In this document: one piece after another, positions 1 through 5,849 of the stretch
Numbering within the stretch: position 1 is the stretch's first letter
How the letters are laid out: the number at the start of each line of letters is the position of its first letter
From: JBDTCS01 sp039923455
GTDB lineage: Bacteria; Bacteroidota; Ignavibacteria; Palsa-1295
Assembly (NCBI GenBank): GCA_039923455.1
Contig: JBDTCS010000203.1
Span: 1 to 6,208 of the forward strand
Direction of reading: 5' to 3'
DNA length: 6,208 nt
Made by a program: the position numbers and the translations under genes
Notes under the pieces: model-generated
The model's database searches: none
What the model was told of the DNA's origin: nothing
The model's input: the letters and a program-made list of their open reading frames with translations, nothing else

Positions 1-449
1 ATTTTGTCGAGTATCTTACCGATCAACTTATGCAAAAGAGTCTCGCTCTGATAGGCGAGGTGGATGCATTTGGTGGGGCTGTTCGAGCGATCGAAGCAGG
101 TTTTTATCAGGAGCGGATCGCCTCAAGCGCATACGAATTTCAGAAGCAAGTCGAAACGAAGGAGCAGATTATCGTTGGTGTAAATGAGTTTATAAACGAG
201 GAGACGATAATTCCCGACACACTCAAGATCGATCCAAAGCTTGAAGCAGAGCAAGTTGCGCGCGTTCGACAAGTGCGTGCTGATCGAGATCAATCGGTGG
301 CAATCGCAGCGATCGAAGAGGTTCGTCGCGCCTCGATCGATGGTCAAAACCTGATGCCGCCCATCATTCATGCAGTCGAGAGCCTCGCAACACTTGGCGA
401 GATTGCGGACGCAATGCGATCCACATTTGGAGAATATCACGGTGGCTAA
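1..449 (+). CDS. Methylmalonyl-CoA mutase-type acyl-CoA mutase, large (catalytic) subunit, C-terminal fragment
   Basis: This is the 3' end of a gene entering from the left; the frame is open from base 3 and the first ATG (30) is internal. The visible protein carries the hallmarks of the end of the mutase catalytic domain: YLTD, a GG followed by AIEAGF, AYEFQKQVETKEQIIVGVN, then the helical ENLMPP-like segment (here QNLMPPIIHAV), TLGEI, and the terminal FGEYH. Enzymes of this family rearrange the carbon skeleton of methylmalonyl-CoA/succinyl-CoA (or related acyl-CoAs) with adenosylcobalamin in the cytoplasm. The protein ends just after FGEY, with no B12-binding domain (no DxHxxG), so cobalamin must be bound by a separate small subunit encoded elsewhere. 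The substrate-determining residues lie upstream of the window, so isobutyryl-, ethylmalonyl- or hydroxyisobutyryl-CoA mutase cannot be excluded. Symbols used for relatives include mcmA1 and mutB. The family call is secure; the substrate is inferred. Confidence 0.9.
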   Translation, partial: FVEYLTDQLMQKSLALIGEVDAFGGAVRAIEAGFYQERIASSAYEFQKQVETKEQIIVGVNEFINEETIIPDTLKIDPKLEAEQVARVRQVRADRDQSVAIAAIEEVRRASIDGQNLMPPIIHAVESLATLGEIADAMRSTFGEYHGG

Positions 450-498
450 TTCATTGATGGCTAATTTATTGATGGCTAATTCATTGTGCGGCGTATGA
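442..498 (+). CDS. Possible 18-codon leader/coupling peptide made of the tandem repeat
   Basis: This open frame starts with GTG at 442, has further in-frame ATGs at 457 and 472, and ends at TGA 496-498. It encodes about 18 residues, roughly MANSL-MANLL-MANSL-CGV. A GGAG lies at 429-432, nine bases before the GTG, inside the mutase coding sequence. The stop overlaps the preferred ATG of the downstream methyltransferase as ATGA (495-498), the usual geometry for translational coupling. The start also overlaps the mutase stop. This could be a real coupling peptide or an accident of repeat expansion; the peptide resembles no family I know. Confidence is low and rests only on start, ribosome-site and stop geometry. 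Confidence 0.25.
   Translation: MANSLMANLLMANSLCGV
443..487. repeat. Three tandem copies of a 15-bp unit over a gene junction
   Basis: The unit TGGCTAATTCATTGA occurs at 443-457, 458-472 and 473-487. The second copy has one change (TTCATT to TTTATT) and the last base of the third copy differs. Because 15 is a multiple of three, each copy repeats the mutase TAA stop in the same frame (447, 462, 477). In the next frame each copy reads as the codons for MANSL or MANLL. The repeat fills the whole space between the mutase and the RNA methyltransferase. Confidence 0.95.
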
Positions 499-1271
499 GC
501 AGTGAGACGCTTTCGCAGATCGAAGTCACTCGTTTATCGGATCTTGTTCGCGATCGCAAGCAACGAGAGTCCGAATTTCGCTTTTTGGTCGAAGGTCCAC
601 ATCTTGTGGCTGAGGCAATTCTTGAGGATCCACGACATGTTCGCGCAGTATTCTTTACTCAAGAAGCTGCCGAGACGCATGTAGAACTTCTCACCGAAGT
701 AGATCGGCTTAATCTTGTTATGCAGCGTATGTCGCAGAAGCAAGCAGAGAAGATCTCCGACACTCGCACTACGCAAGGCGTATTTGCACTGGTAGAAAGG
801 CGCCCATTTCGTAACGATGAGCCGGGACCGGTTTTGATTCTCGATGCAGTGCAAGATCCGGGAAATGTTGGGACGATCCTTCGAACTGCTGTCTGGTTTG
901 GAGTTCGAAATATTCTCGCAGGTTACGGAACAGCAGATATTTTTTCTCCAAAGGTACTCCGCGCAACTCAAGGTGCGATCTTTTCGGTCAATATCAAACA
1001 AGATATTAATCTGATCGAGGAGGTAGTTCGGATTAAGCGTGACGGATTTGTCACGATCGCAACCACTCTTGACACCGATAGCCTGTCATTATTTGCATAC
1101 GAAGCTCCAAAGAATTTTGCGCTACTGCTTGGAAACGAATCGAAGGGGATCTCAGAAGAATTGCTTAACATGTGCGATACGCGACTGTCGATTCCGCGAT
1201 TTGGGCCAATCGAGTCGCTAAATGTCGCTGTAAGCGCAGCTATTTTCTTGGCTGAATTCAACAGAAAGTAG
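495..1271 (+). CDS. SpoU/TrmH-family RNA 2'-O-ribose methyltransferase (RlmB-like)
   Basis: A 258-residue cytoplasmic protein, normal for the family, predicted to transfer a methyl group from SAM to a ribose 2'-OH of rRNA or tRNA. The N-terminal substrate-binding domain is recognisable from RKQRESEFRFLVEG (about residues 22-35). The C-terminal trefoil-knot SPOUT domain carries all three family motifs: motif 1 DPGNVGTILRTA at 121-132, motif 2 LLLGNESKGIS at 210-220, and motif 3 IPRFGPIESLNVAVSAAI at 233-250. The Arg in motif 1, the Glu of NES and the Asn of SLNVAVS are the conserved catalytic and SAM-site positions. I chose ATG 495 because it forms an ATGA overlap with the preceding small frame. 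GTG 486 would add only Met-Arg-Arg, and neither start has a Shine-Dalgarno site. The gene follows the mutase within 46 bp and is in the same frame, probably co-transcribed. The RNA target (23S G2251 type or another) cannot be read from the sequence. Confidence 0.93.
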   Translation: MSSETLSQIEVTRLSDLVRDRKQRESEFRFLVEGPHLVAEAILEDPRHVRAVFFTQEAAETHVELLTEVDRLNLVMQRMSQKQAEKISDTRTTQGVFALVERRPFRNDEPGPVLILDAVQDPGNVGTILRTAVWFGVRNILAGYGTADIFSPKVLRATQGAIFSVNIKQDINLIEEVVRIKRDGFVTIATTLDTDSLSLFAYEAPKNFALLLGNESKGISEELLNMCDTRLSIPRFGPIESLNVAVSAAIFLAEFNRK

Positions 1272-1342
1272 TTATTTATGGCATTTTTTATTATTCATCA
1301 TTCAATTCTGTTACAAACGGGTAATTGATGCGTTCTTGAATA

Positions 1343-1374
1343 TGGAGAGATTCCGCAAAGGGAATCAGCTTCCA
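1343..1374 (+). promoter_or_regulatory. Small hairpin in the leader of the TPR gene
   Basis: GATTCC (1349-1354) and GGAATC (1361-1366) form a perfect 6-bp stem with loop GCAAAG. An outer TGGA (1343-1346) pairs with TCCA (1371-1374) across a 2/4-base internal loop. It lies within the 216-bp gap 1272-1487, which is otherwise AT-rich just after the methyltransferase stop and holds no gene I can support. There is no T-run after the stem, so it is not a typical intrinsic terminator. It could be a leader structure, a protein-binding site or chance. Confidence 0.3.
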
Positions 1375-1475
1375 CCCTGCAGAGCATACTTGCCATAGTT
1401 TTCGATTGGCACTGTTTATGTAGCTGGATGACACAGATCAAAATGAATCTGGTAGGGAGTGGTTTACGAAGCATT

Positions 1476-1479
1476 AGGA
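1476..1479 (+). promoter_or_regulatory. Ribosome-binding site deciding the TPR gene start
   Basis: AGGA ends eight bases before ATG 1488. The upstream in-frame ATGs at 1428 and 1443 and the later one at 1497 lack as good a site at suitable spacing, so this favours 1488. Confidence 0.55.
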
Positions 1480-1487
1480 CTACGACG

Positions 1488-1991
1488 ATGGAAAAGATGA
1501 ATGAGCAGAACGGTGAGAGCTTGAAAGATCAAGCGCAGGAGTATCTGCAAAAAGCGTATAGACTTCAGATGTCGGGACACTTGGAGGAGGCGATCGAAAC
1601 GTACAAACGCTCGATCGAACTGCTTCCTACTGCCGAGGCGCACACCTTCTTAGGTTGGGCCTATAGCTTTATGGGAAACTATGAAAAAGCTATCGAAGAG
1701 TGTCAGGCGGCGATTGATATCGATCCTGATTTTGGCAATCCATACAATGATATCGGCGCCTATCTGATACAGCAAGGCGAATTCGGGGAGGCAATTCCGT
1801 ATCTGGAACTTGCAATGCATGCAAAGCGCTACGCAACGCCGCACTTTCCGCATTACAATCTTGGCCGCATTCTAGAACGTCAGGGACACTGGTTCGAGGC
1901 ACTTCGAGAGTATAAGGCTGCGCTCGAACTCGAATCAAACTATACGCTCGCCAAGGATGCATACTATCGGCTTCAAGCGATGTTGAACTAA
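1488..1991 (+). CDS. Tetratricopeptide repeat (TPR) protein
   Basis: A 167-residue protein built almost wholly of four TPR units, at about residues 14-47, 49-81, 83-116 and 120-151, with a capping helix (152-167). The repeats show the expected W/L-G-Y/A-F-A-P pattern: GHLEEAIETYKRSIELLP, GNYEKAIEECQAAIDIDPD, GEFGEAIPYLELAM and GHWFEALREYKAALELES. There is no signal peptide, membrane segment or catalytic domain, so it is probably a cytoplasmic adaptor that binds a partner protein. The partner is unknown. The start at 1488 is chosen from its AGGA site; ATG 1428 would add 20 residues that match no TPR. Gaps of about 216 bp upstream and 175 bp downstream, the latter with an inverted repeat, suggest that it is transcribed alone. 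The family is certain; the function is not. Confidence 0.88.
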   Translation: MEKMNEQNGESLKDQAQEYLQKAYRLQMSGHLEEAIETYKRSIELLPTAEAHTFLGWAYSFMGNYEKAIEECQAAIDIDPDFGNPYNDIGAYLIQQGEFGEAIPYLELAMHAKRYATPHFPHYNLGRILERQGHWFEALREYKAALELESNYTLAKDAYYRLQAMLN

Positions 1992-2051
1992 GCTTAAGAA
2001 TGTTGATGGGTCAGCGTGCACGTGTAACTTATTGTCTTTTTTATGTCTTAG

Positions 2052-2099
2052 AATAAAGCTGAACGAACTCTGCGTGAATCGGAGTCGTCCGGCTTTATT
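2052..2099. terminator. Long imperfect inverted repeat, possible bidirectional terminator
   Basis: AATAAAGC (2052-2059) is the exact reverse complement of GCTTTATT (2092-2099). The pairing continues inward through ACGA/TCGT and CTC/GAG with one mismatch, one wobble and one bulge. This gives arms at 2052-2070 and 2082-2099 around an 11-base loop. Both transcripts would end their stem in CUUUAUU, weakly U-rich, so it could stop transcription of the TPR gene. The U-tract is poor, however, and a regulatory leader of the Rieske gene or a dispersed repeat unit are alternatives. Confidence 0.45.
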
Positions 2100-2154
2100 G
2101 TTTCTGATGATGGCTGCATTCGGAGCCCAAAGGTAACGACTTGACAAACTATTT

Positions 2155-2160
2155 GGAGGA
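2155..2160 (+). promoter_or_regulatory. Strong Shine-Dalgarno site fixing a GTG start
   Basis: GGAGGA lies six bases before GTG 2167. It is the best ribosome-binding site in the window. The GTG directly begins the twin-arginine signal, so signal and site agree on this non-ATG start. Confidence 0.85.
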
Positions 2161-2166
2161 GCGGCT

Positions 2167-2706
2167 GTGGATAGAAGAGAGTTTTTGGGTAGTACATGTT
2201 TAGCAGGGTTGGGAGTGCTTGTCGGAGGGGCAATGGTAAATCTTGCCAATGTCAAGACCTTGCTTGCGCAACCTCGCAAAGAATCGGTGATGGGTTGGAG
2301 GGAGATCCCGCTTCGTCTGGAAGATACCCCCGACTTAGGCCCGATCGGCGGCGCATATCATCTTCAGATTGATGAACTCGAGAAGGATATTCTGGTTGTT
2401 CACGTCTCGCCCGATAAATACGTCGCGGTAGATATCAAGTGCACACACAAAGGTTGTGATGTCCAATACGAAAAGGGAGAGAAGCAATTTGTTTGCCCTT
2501 GTCACCAATCGACTTTCGATCTGCACGGTTCACCAGTCTCCGGCCCCGCAAAAAGGCCTTTGCAAGCCTACGAGGTTGTTGTAAGCGAATATGAGGTTAC
2601 GCTAAGAGTGCCAATTGCGGGCGAGCCGGATATTCCGGCAACAGATACGACGACAGCTAAGCTCGGCTCGGGTACAACCGCGGACTCGACGCGCGCGAAT
2701 CACTAA
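2167..2706 (+). CDS. Rieske [2Fe-2S] protein with Tat signal/anchor
   Basis: A 179-residue exported iron-sulfur protein. The N-terminus DRREFLG is a twin-arginine (Tat) motif followed by a hydrophobic stretch (about 10-28), either a signal peptide or a retained anchor as in bc1-complex Rieske subunits. The Rieske fold follows: CTHKGC at 92-97 and CPCHQSTF at 110-117. By homology the cluster ligands are C92, H94, C110 and H113, with a C97-C112 disulfide, and GPAKRPL (126-132) forms the proline loop. The serine after CPCH is kept (S115), but the Tyr of high-potential Rieske proteins is Phe (F117), which suggests a lower potential, as expected with menaquinol. A Thr/Ala-rich tail (about 151-179) ends the protein. 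No cytochrome b or c1 gene lies beside it, and it has its own terminator, so it looks monocistronic. It may serve a bc complex encoded elsewhere or another electron-transfer enzyme. The fold and cluster are certain; the partner is unknown. Confidence 0.92.
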   Translation: MDRREFLGSTCLAGLGVLVGGAMVNLANVKTLLAQPRKESVMGWREIPLRLEDTPDLGPIGGAYHLQIDELEKDILVVHVSPDKYVAVDIKCTHKGCDVQYEKGEKQFVCPCHQSTFDLHGSPVSGPAKRPLQAYEVVVSEYEVTLRVPIAGEPDIPATDTTTAKLGSGTTADSTRANH

Positions 2707-2749
2707 GTCTGAGTTTCGTTCAAGATTCGTTGGCGTTTTTTTGAATTGG

Positions 2750-2778
2750 AAAAGTCCGCTCTCGAAGCGGACTTTTTT
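2750..2778 (+). terminator. Intrinsic (rho-independent) terminator after the Rieske gene
   Basis: AAAAGTCCGCT (2750-2760) pairs perfectly with AGCGGACTTTT (2766-2776) around loop CTCGA, and the stem runs into T6 (2773-2778). It lies 43 bp after the Rieske stop and 29 bp before the dnaG ATG. The A-run on the left arm could also give weak termination on the other strand, but no minus-strand gene needs it. Confidence 0.95.
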
Positions 2779-2807
2779 GCATTCGCGGTGTTATCAGTAT
2801 TACCACT

Positions 2808-4733
2808 ATGCGAATTTCCGAAATACAGATCCAACAAGTCAAGGACGCGAATAATATCGTCGATGTGATCGGCGAGCACGTTCAACTCCGCAAGCGCGGC
2901 AGGAATTACGTGGGTCTATGTCCCTTTCACAACGAGAAATCGCCTTCGTTCAACGTTCAAGAGGAGAAGGGGATTTTCAAATGCTTCGGATGTGGTAAAG
3001 GCGGCGATGTCTTCACGTTCATGATGGAGTCCGAAGCACTTAGCTTTACAGAAGCCGCGGTGAAACTCGCCGAACGCGCAAATATTACGCTCGATCTGGT
3101 TGCCAATGATAAAGAGAACGAAGAGCAATCTGAGCGAGAGATATTACACAACACTGCGCGTGCTGCGGCGGGGCATTACTTCAAAGCCTTGCGGGCGCCG
3201 GAAGGTAGCGTCGCGCTCGCCTATCTTCGAAATCGAAAACTCTCAGACGATCTGTTGCGAAAATTTGGCGTAGGCTATGCTCCGGAGCCGAGCAATCTTC
3301 AGGAAACGCTTTCGGCACAAGGCTTTCAGTCAGAGCATATGGAGAAGGCCGGCATCATCTCCAAATCTTCGAGTGGTGGTTGGTACGATCGCTTTCGTGG
3401 TCGAATTATTTTTCCTGTTTTTTCTGCTACCGGGCGTATCATAGGTTTCGGCGGACGCGTGCTGCCGAAGCCACAGGGAAATGCTGACGTGGCGAAGTAT
3501 GTGAACTCTCCCGATACCCAGATCTATCATAAGTCACAGGTACTTTACGGACTCTTTCAAGCAAAGGAGGCAATACGTAAACAAGGTTTCGCGCTTCTGG
3601 TCGAAGGATATGTGGATGTGCTCGCGGTATTTCAGGGAGGATTTGAGAATGTCGTTGCCGCCTCGGGTACCTCACTCACTTTGGAGCAACTCGATTTGCT
3701 AAAGCGATATACGAAGTCAATCGTCTTGCTATTCGATGCTGATCAAGCCGGCAAGAACGCAACAGTGCGTGGAATTGAACTTGCAATTCAAGCAGGCTTT
3801 GACGTGAACACGGTGGTCCTTCCCGGTGGAGAGGATCCCGATTCCTTTCTTCGCAATCAAGGTCGTGAGGCCTTTGCTGCACAAATCGAAAAACAGCAGT
3901 CGTTCATTGAGACGAAAGCACAGTGGTTTGACGAGCAGGGGATGTTTCACGATCCGGCAAAGCATGCTGTCGCGATTCATTCGATCGTCGAGACCATTGC
4001 AAAAGTACCGGATCCGATCAAGCGTGAACTCTATGCTCGCAGAGTCGCAACAAGATTTCGTGTGCTCGAATCAACATTGCTTTCTGAGTTACAAATCGCA
4101 GTAAAACGTGTCGAGAAAAAACCGGAGCGATTTCAACCACGTCAATCCGAGGGCGGAAATACGAGACAGGATTTTACCAGCTCTGTCGATCTTCCAGTGG
4201 TAAATCTTCTGATTTCTGAACCGCCTTCGGAAACTGAGTTAACTTTGCTCAAAACATTGCTGGGCGATCCGCACGGAGTTCGCAATGTGATCGTGCTAAG
4301 CGAATTCAGTATCGATCTTTTGCGAAGTGAAGAGGTGAAGACCGTTATCTTGCACTTGATCAAATTGCTCGATGCAGGTGTGCAGCCGGATACCGCGTCG
4401 CTACTCGCGGAGTTTCGCGGGCGAGAAGAAGAACAGCGATTGATCGTCGATTGCTCCATTGCAGGTGGTGAGTTCAATGCGAATCCGGATGCATCAAGCA
4501 GCGATGCCAGCGATGGCTCTATTTCGGCTCGTGCGGCCAGCCAGATTATCGCGGGGCTGATGCGTAAAGAGCTCGTAAGAGAATTAGATCAGGTTCGGGA
4601 GCAACTTGGTCGCGCGATGAGTAATGAAGAAATGGACAAGCTTATGCAAGCTTCGCTTTTGCTTTCGCAGCGACTCGAAAAATTAAAGAATCCAGCCACT
4701 GCACACACGACCTTTACAGTCACCGACGAATAA
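2808..4733 (+). CDS. dnaG: DNA primase
   Basis: A 641-residue full-length bacterial primase that makes RNA primers at the replication fork together with the replicative helicase. The N-terminal CHC2 zinc domain has C38, H41, C59 and C62 (CPFH...CFGC), flanked by the typical VGLCPFHNEKSPSF and GGDVFTF. The RNA-polymerase core has the basic YDRFRGRIIFPV (193-204), FGGRVL (214-219) and KYVNSPDT with YHKSQVLYG (230-248). The TOPRIM domain follows: VEGYVDV with catalytic E266, ASGTSLT, LLFDADQAG with D310 and D312, and LPGGEDPDSFL (338-348). A charged linker (about 433-460) leads to a helical C-terminal helicase-binding domain (about 470-625) that contains an Asp/Ser-rich insert (559-571). No Shine-Dalgarno site precedes ATG 2808, but the N-terminus aligns well with the family. 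It is not in the rpsU-dnaG-rpoD arrangement; a methyltransferase follows 18 bp downstream and is probably co-transcribed. Confidence 0.98.
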   Translation: MRISEIQIQQVKDANNIVDVIGEHVQLRKRGRNYVGLCPFHNEKSPSFNVQEEKGIFKCFGCGKGGDVFTFMMESEALSFTEAAVKLAERANITLDLVANDKENEEQSEREILHNTARAAAGHYFKALRAPEGSVALAYLRNRKLSDDLLRKFGVGYAPEPSNLQETLSAQGFQSEHMEKAGIISKSSSGGWYDRFRGRIIFPVFSATGRIIGFGGRVLPKPQGNADVAKYVNSPDTQIYHKSQVLYGLFQAKEAIRKQGFALLVEGYVDVLAVFQGGFENVVAASGTSLTLEQLDLLKRYTKSIVLLFDADQAGKNATVRGIELAIQAGFDVNTVVLPGGEDPDSFLRNQGREAFAAQIEKQQSFIETKAQWFDEQGMFHDPAKHAVAIHSIVETIAKVPDPIKRELYARRVATRFRVLESTLLSELQIAVKRVEKKPERFQPRQSEGGNTRQDFTSSVDLPVVNLLISEPPSETELTLLKTLLGDPHGVRNVIVLSEFSIDLLRSEEVKTVILHLIKLLDAGVQPDTASLLAEFRGREEEQRLIVDCSIAGGEFNANPDASSSDASDGSISARAASQIIAGLMRKELVRELDQVREQLGRAMSNEEMDKLMQASLLLSQRLEKLKNPATAHTTFTVTDE

Positions 4734-4751
4734 ACTCTGCTTCGAAATACG

Positions 4752-5507
4752 ATGCCCGACGCGATACGCGAATCAAATCCTACCTCCGAATTCTTTGATG
4801 CTCGCTCGCAAAGTTGGAGCGATCTTTACAGGGATGATCCACGATTTGCCCGGCGTTTCGAACGCATTGCCACGCTCTTACAGCGTTACGTTTTTAGCAC
4901 TACACGTCCTGGCTCCGCGCTTGATGTAGGATGTGGCTCGGGTCCGTTCAGCAGATTTCTCGCTGCCAACGGATGGGAGGTGGTCGGGATCGATGCCTCG
5001 ATTAAAATGATAGAGGAGGCCGAACACAGTGCCAATAGCGGCTCGCGACTTATCTCCGGTGGCAGTTTGCAATTTATTCATTCGAGACTGGAGGAATTTG
5101 ATCGACCGGCGGAGAGCTTCGATCTTATCGTCTCGTTCAGTATGCTCGAGTATATCGAAGATGACCGTGCGGCACTCGGGAAATTAGCGAAGTTACTTAA
5201 GCAAGGAGGTAAGCTCGTAATCAGCGTACCGAATCAGCACGGGTTGTTACGTAAAGTCGAGAAAGGGATCTTGGCTTTGCGAAAAATTTCGGGTGATCGA
5301 ATTGCGAAGGGTCGTGCTGAGTACCTAAAAGTTCAACGACATCAATATCAGAATTCGGAATTTGATACGATCCTCACCCGACTTGGATTGAAAAAGCTCG
5401 ACTCTGCGTACTTGAATGCCGGGATTAATTTACCACGAGCATTTCTCAGAATATTCGAACGGCGCTGGTGGGCGGCGATGTACTGTGGAGTCTATGTAAA
5501 GCTATAG
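4752..5507 (+). CDS. Class I SAM-dependent methyltransferase, substrate unknown
   Basis: A 251-residue cytoplasmic protein with a Rossmann-fold methyltransferase core. SAM-binding motif I is ALDVGCGSG (57-64) and VVGIDAS (78-83) supplies the acidic residue D81 at the end of strand 2. FDLIVSFSMLEYIEDD (123-138) is motif IV/post-II, and LLKQGGKLVISVPN (148-161) is the motif leading to strand 5. The core resembles UbiG/UbiE-type enzymes, but the C-terminal part (about 162-251) is not one I can assign. It is basic, may bind a lipid or nucleic acid, and ends in RRWWAAMYCGVYVKL. There is no signal peptide. It starts 18 bp after the dnaG stop without a clear Shine-Dalgarno site, so it probably shares the dnaG transcript; that alone does not show a role in replication. 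The methylated substrate (quinone, lipid, small molecule or sugar) cannot be inferred. Confidence 0.85.
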   Translation: MPDAIRESNPTSEFFDARSQSWSDLYRDDPRFARRFERIATLLQRYVFSTTRPGSALDVGCGSGPFSRFLAANGWEVVGIDASIKMIEEAEHSANSGSRLISGGSLQFIHSRLEEFDRPAESFDLIVSFSMLEYIEDDRAALGKLAKLLKQGGKLVISVPNQHGLLRKVEKGILALRKISGDRIAKGRAEYLKVQRHQYQNSEFDTILTRLGLKKLDSAYLNAGINLPRAFLRIFERRWWAAMYCGVYVKL

Positions 5508-5522
5508 GATAAACTTAGCGAA

Positions 5523-5819
5523 TCAGCGCTTACGCTCGCGCCAAGCAGTTGCCATCGCAAGATGGAGTGGAAGTTCGCTGCCCGGATGTGTTCGAGTCCA
5601 CCATGATTTGAAAACAAGCGAGCCGATTGCTCCGCCGATCGCAAACGGCAGAAAGAACATACTCATAATGCTTAGGTAGAATCCTTCCGAAAGCTTCGCA
5701 CCTGCGGCTGTCATACTCTCCTTGCACATCGGACAAGACTGTGCGAAGGCACTCTCACCGAGGAGGCAAGTCACAATCAAAACTAAGAAAGCTGCGAAAT
5801 AAAAGTATGATTTCTTCAT
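5523..5819 (-). CDS. Small exported membrane protein with CPMC motif
   Basis: A 98-residue protein. Residues 1-26 form a clear signal peptide (MKK, a hydrophobic core, then ESAFA with predicted cleavage AFA|QS). The mature N-terminus begins QSCPMCKESM, with C29 and C32 in a CxxC and M31 and M36 close by. One membrane segment follows (about 46-70, GFYLSIMSMFFLPFAIGGAIG), then a basic cytoplasmic tail ending WRERKR. The expected topology puts the Cys/Met cluster outside the membrane, where it could bind copper or haem or form a disulfide. I recall similar short QxCxMC-plus-one-helix proteins in environmental bacteria, without a defined function. TTG 5846 could add nine residues, but ATG 5819 begins the signal peptide naturally. 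It lies 30 bp downstream of the DUF983 gene, so the two are likely one operon. Its stop is 15 bp from the convergent methyltransferase stop. The gene is secure; its role is inference. Confidence 0.8.
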   Translation of the reverse strand: MKKSYFYFAAFLVLIVTCLLGESAFAQSCPMCKESMTAAGAKLSEGFYLSIMSMFFLPFAIGGAIGSLVFKSWWTRTHPGSELPLHLAMATAWRERKR

Positions 5820-5849
5820 AAAGAAAAAAAATAAGAACGCGTTCAAAAG

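Noticed and set aside
550..557. GCGATCGC (HIP1 octamer) as a sign of a cyanobacterium
   Set aside because: I noticed only one full octamer in 6.2 kb, and the gene content has nothing specifically cyanobacterial. Only the shorter GATCG word is clearly enriched.
2015..2022. CGTGCACG palindrome followed by a T-run at 2037-2042 after the TPR gene
   Set aside because: An 8-bp self-complementary word cannot form a hairpin with a useful loop and the T-run is 14 bases away. It may be an operator half-site, but nothing supports it.
2141..2146. Perfect TTGACA -35 box upstream of the Rieske gene
   Set aside because: A -10 element 16-18 bp downstream would fall on the GTG start, no TATAAT-like hexamer is there, and the ribosome-binding site at 2155-2160 must already be transcribed.
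2916..4477. Several open frames opposite and within dnaG
   Set aside because: They are shadows of a full-length primase with intact motifs. They have no family features and no ribosome-binding sites, and they overlap the primase completely.
5526..5537. AGCG-CTTA-CGCT mini-hairpin near the convergent gene ends, as a possible bidirectional terminator
   Set aside because: The stem is only 4 bp, lies inside the coding end of the minus-strand gene, and has no T-run on either side. I see no intrinsic terminator between 5507 and 5523.
5835..5844. GAACGCGTTC palindrome before the T-rich leader of the CPMC gene, as a possible terminator
   Set aside because: It could form only three base pairs around a four-base loop and sits between two probably co-transcribed genes, so it is more likely chance.
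5820..5846. TTG-initiated nine-residue extension (Phe-rich) of the CPMC protein
   Set aside because: A signal peptide beginning MKK at 5819 is complete. The extension only translates the T-rich leader and has no ribosome-binding site.
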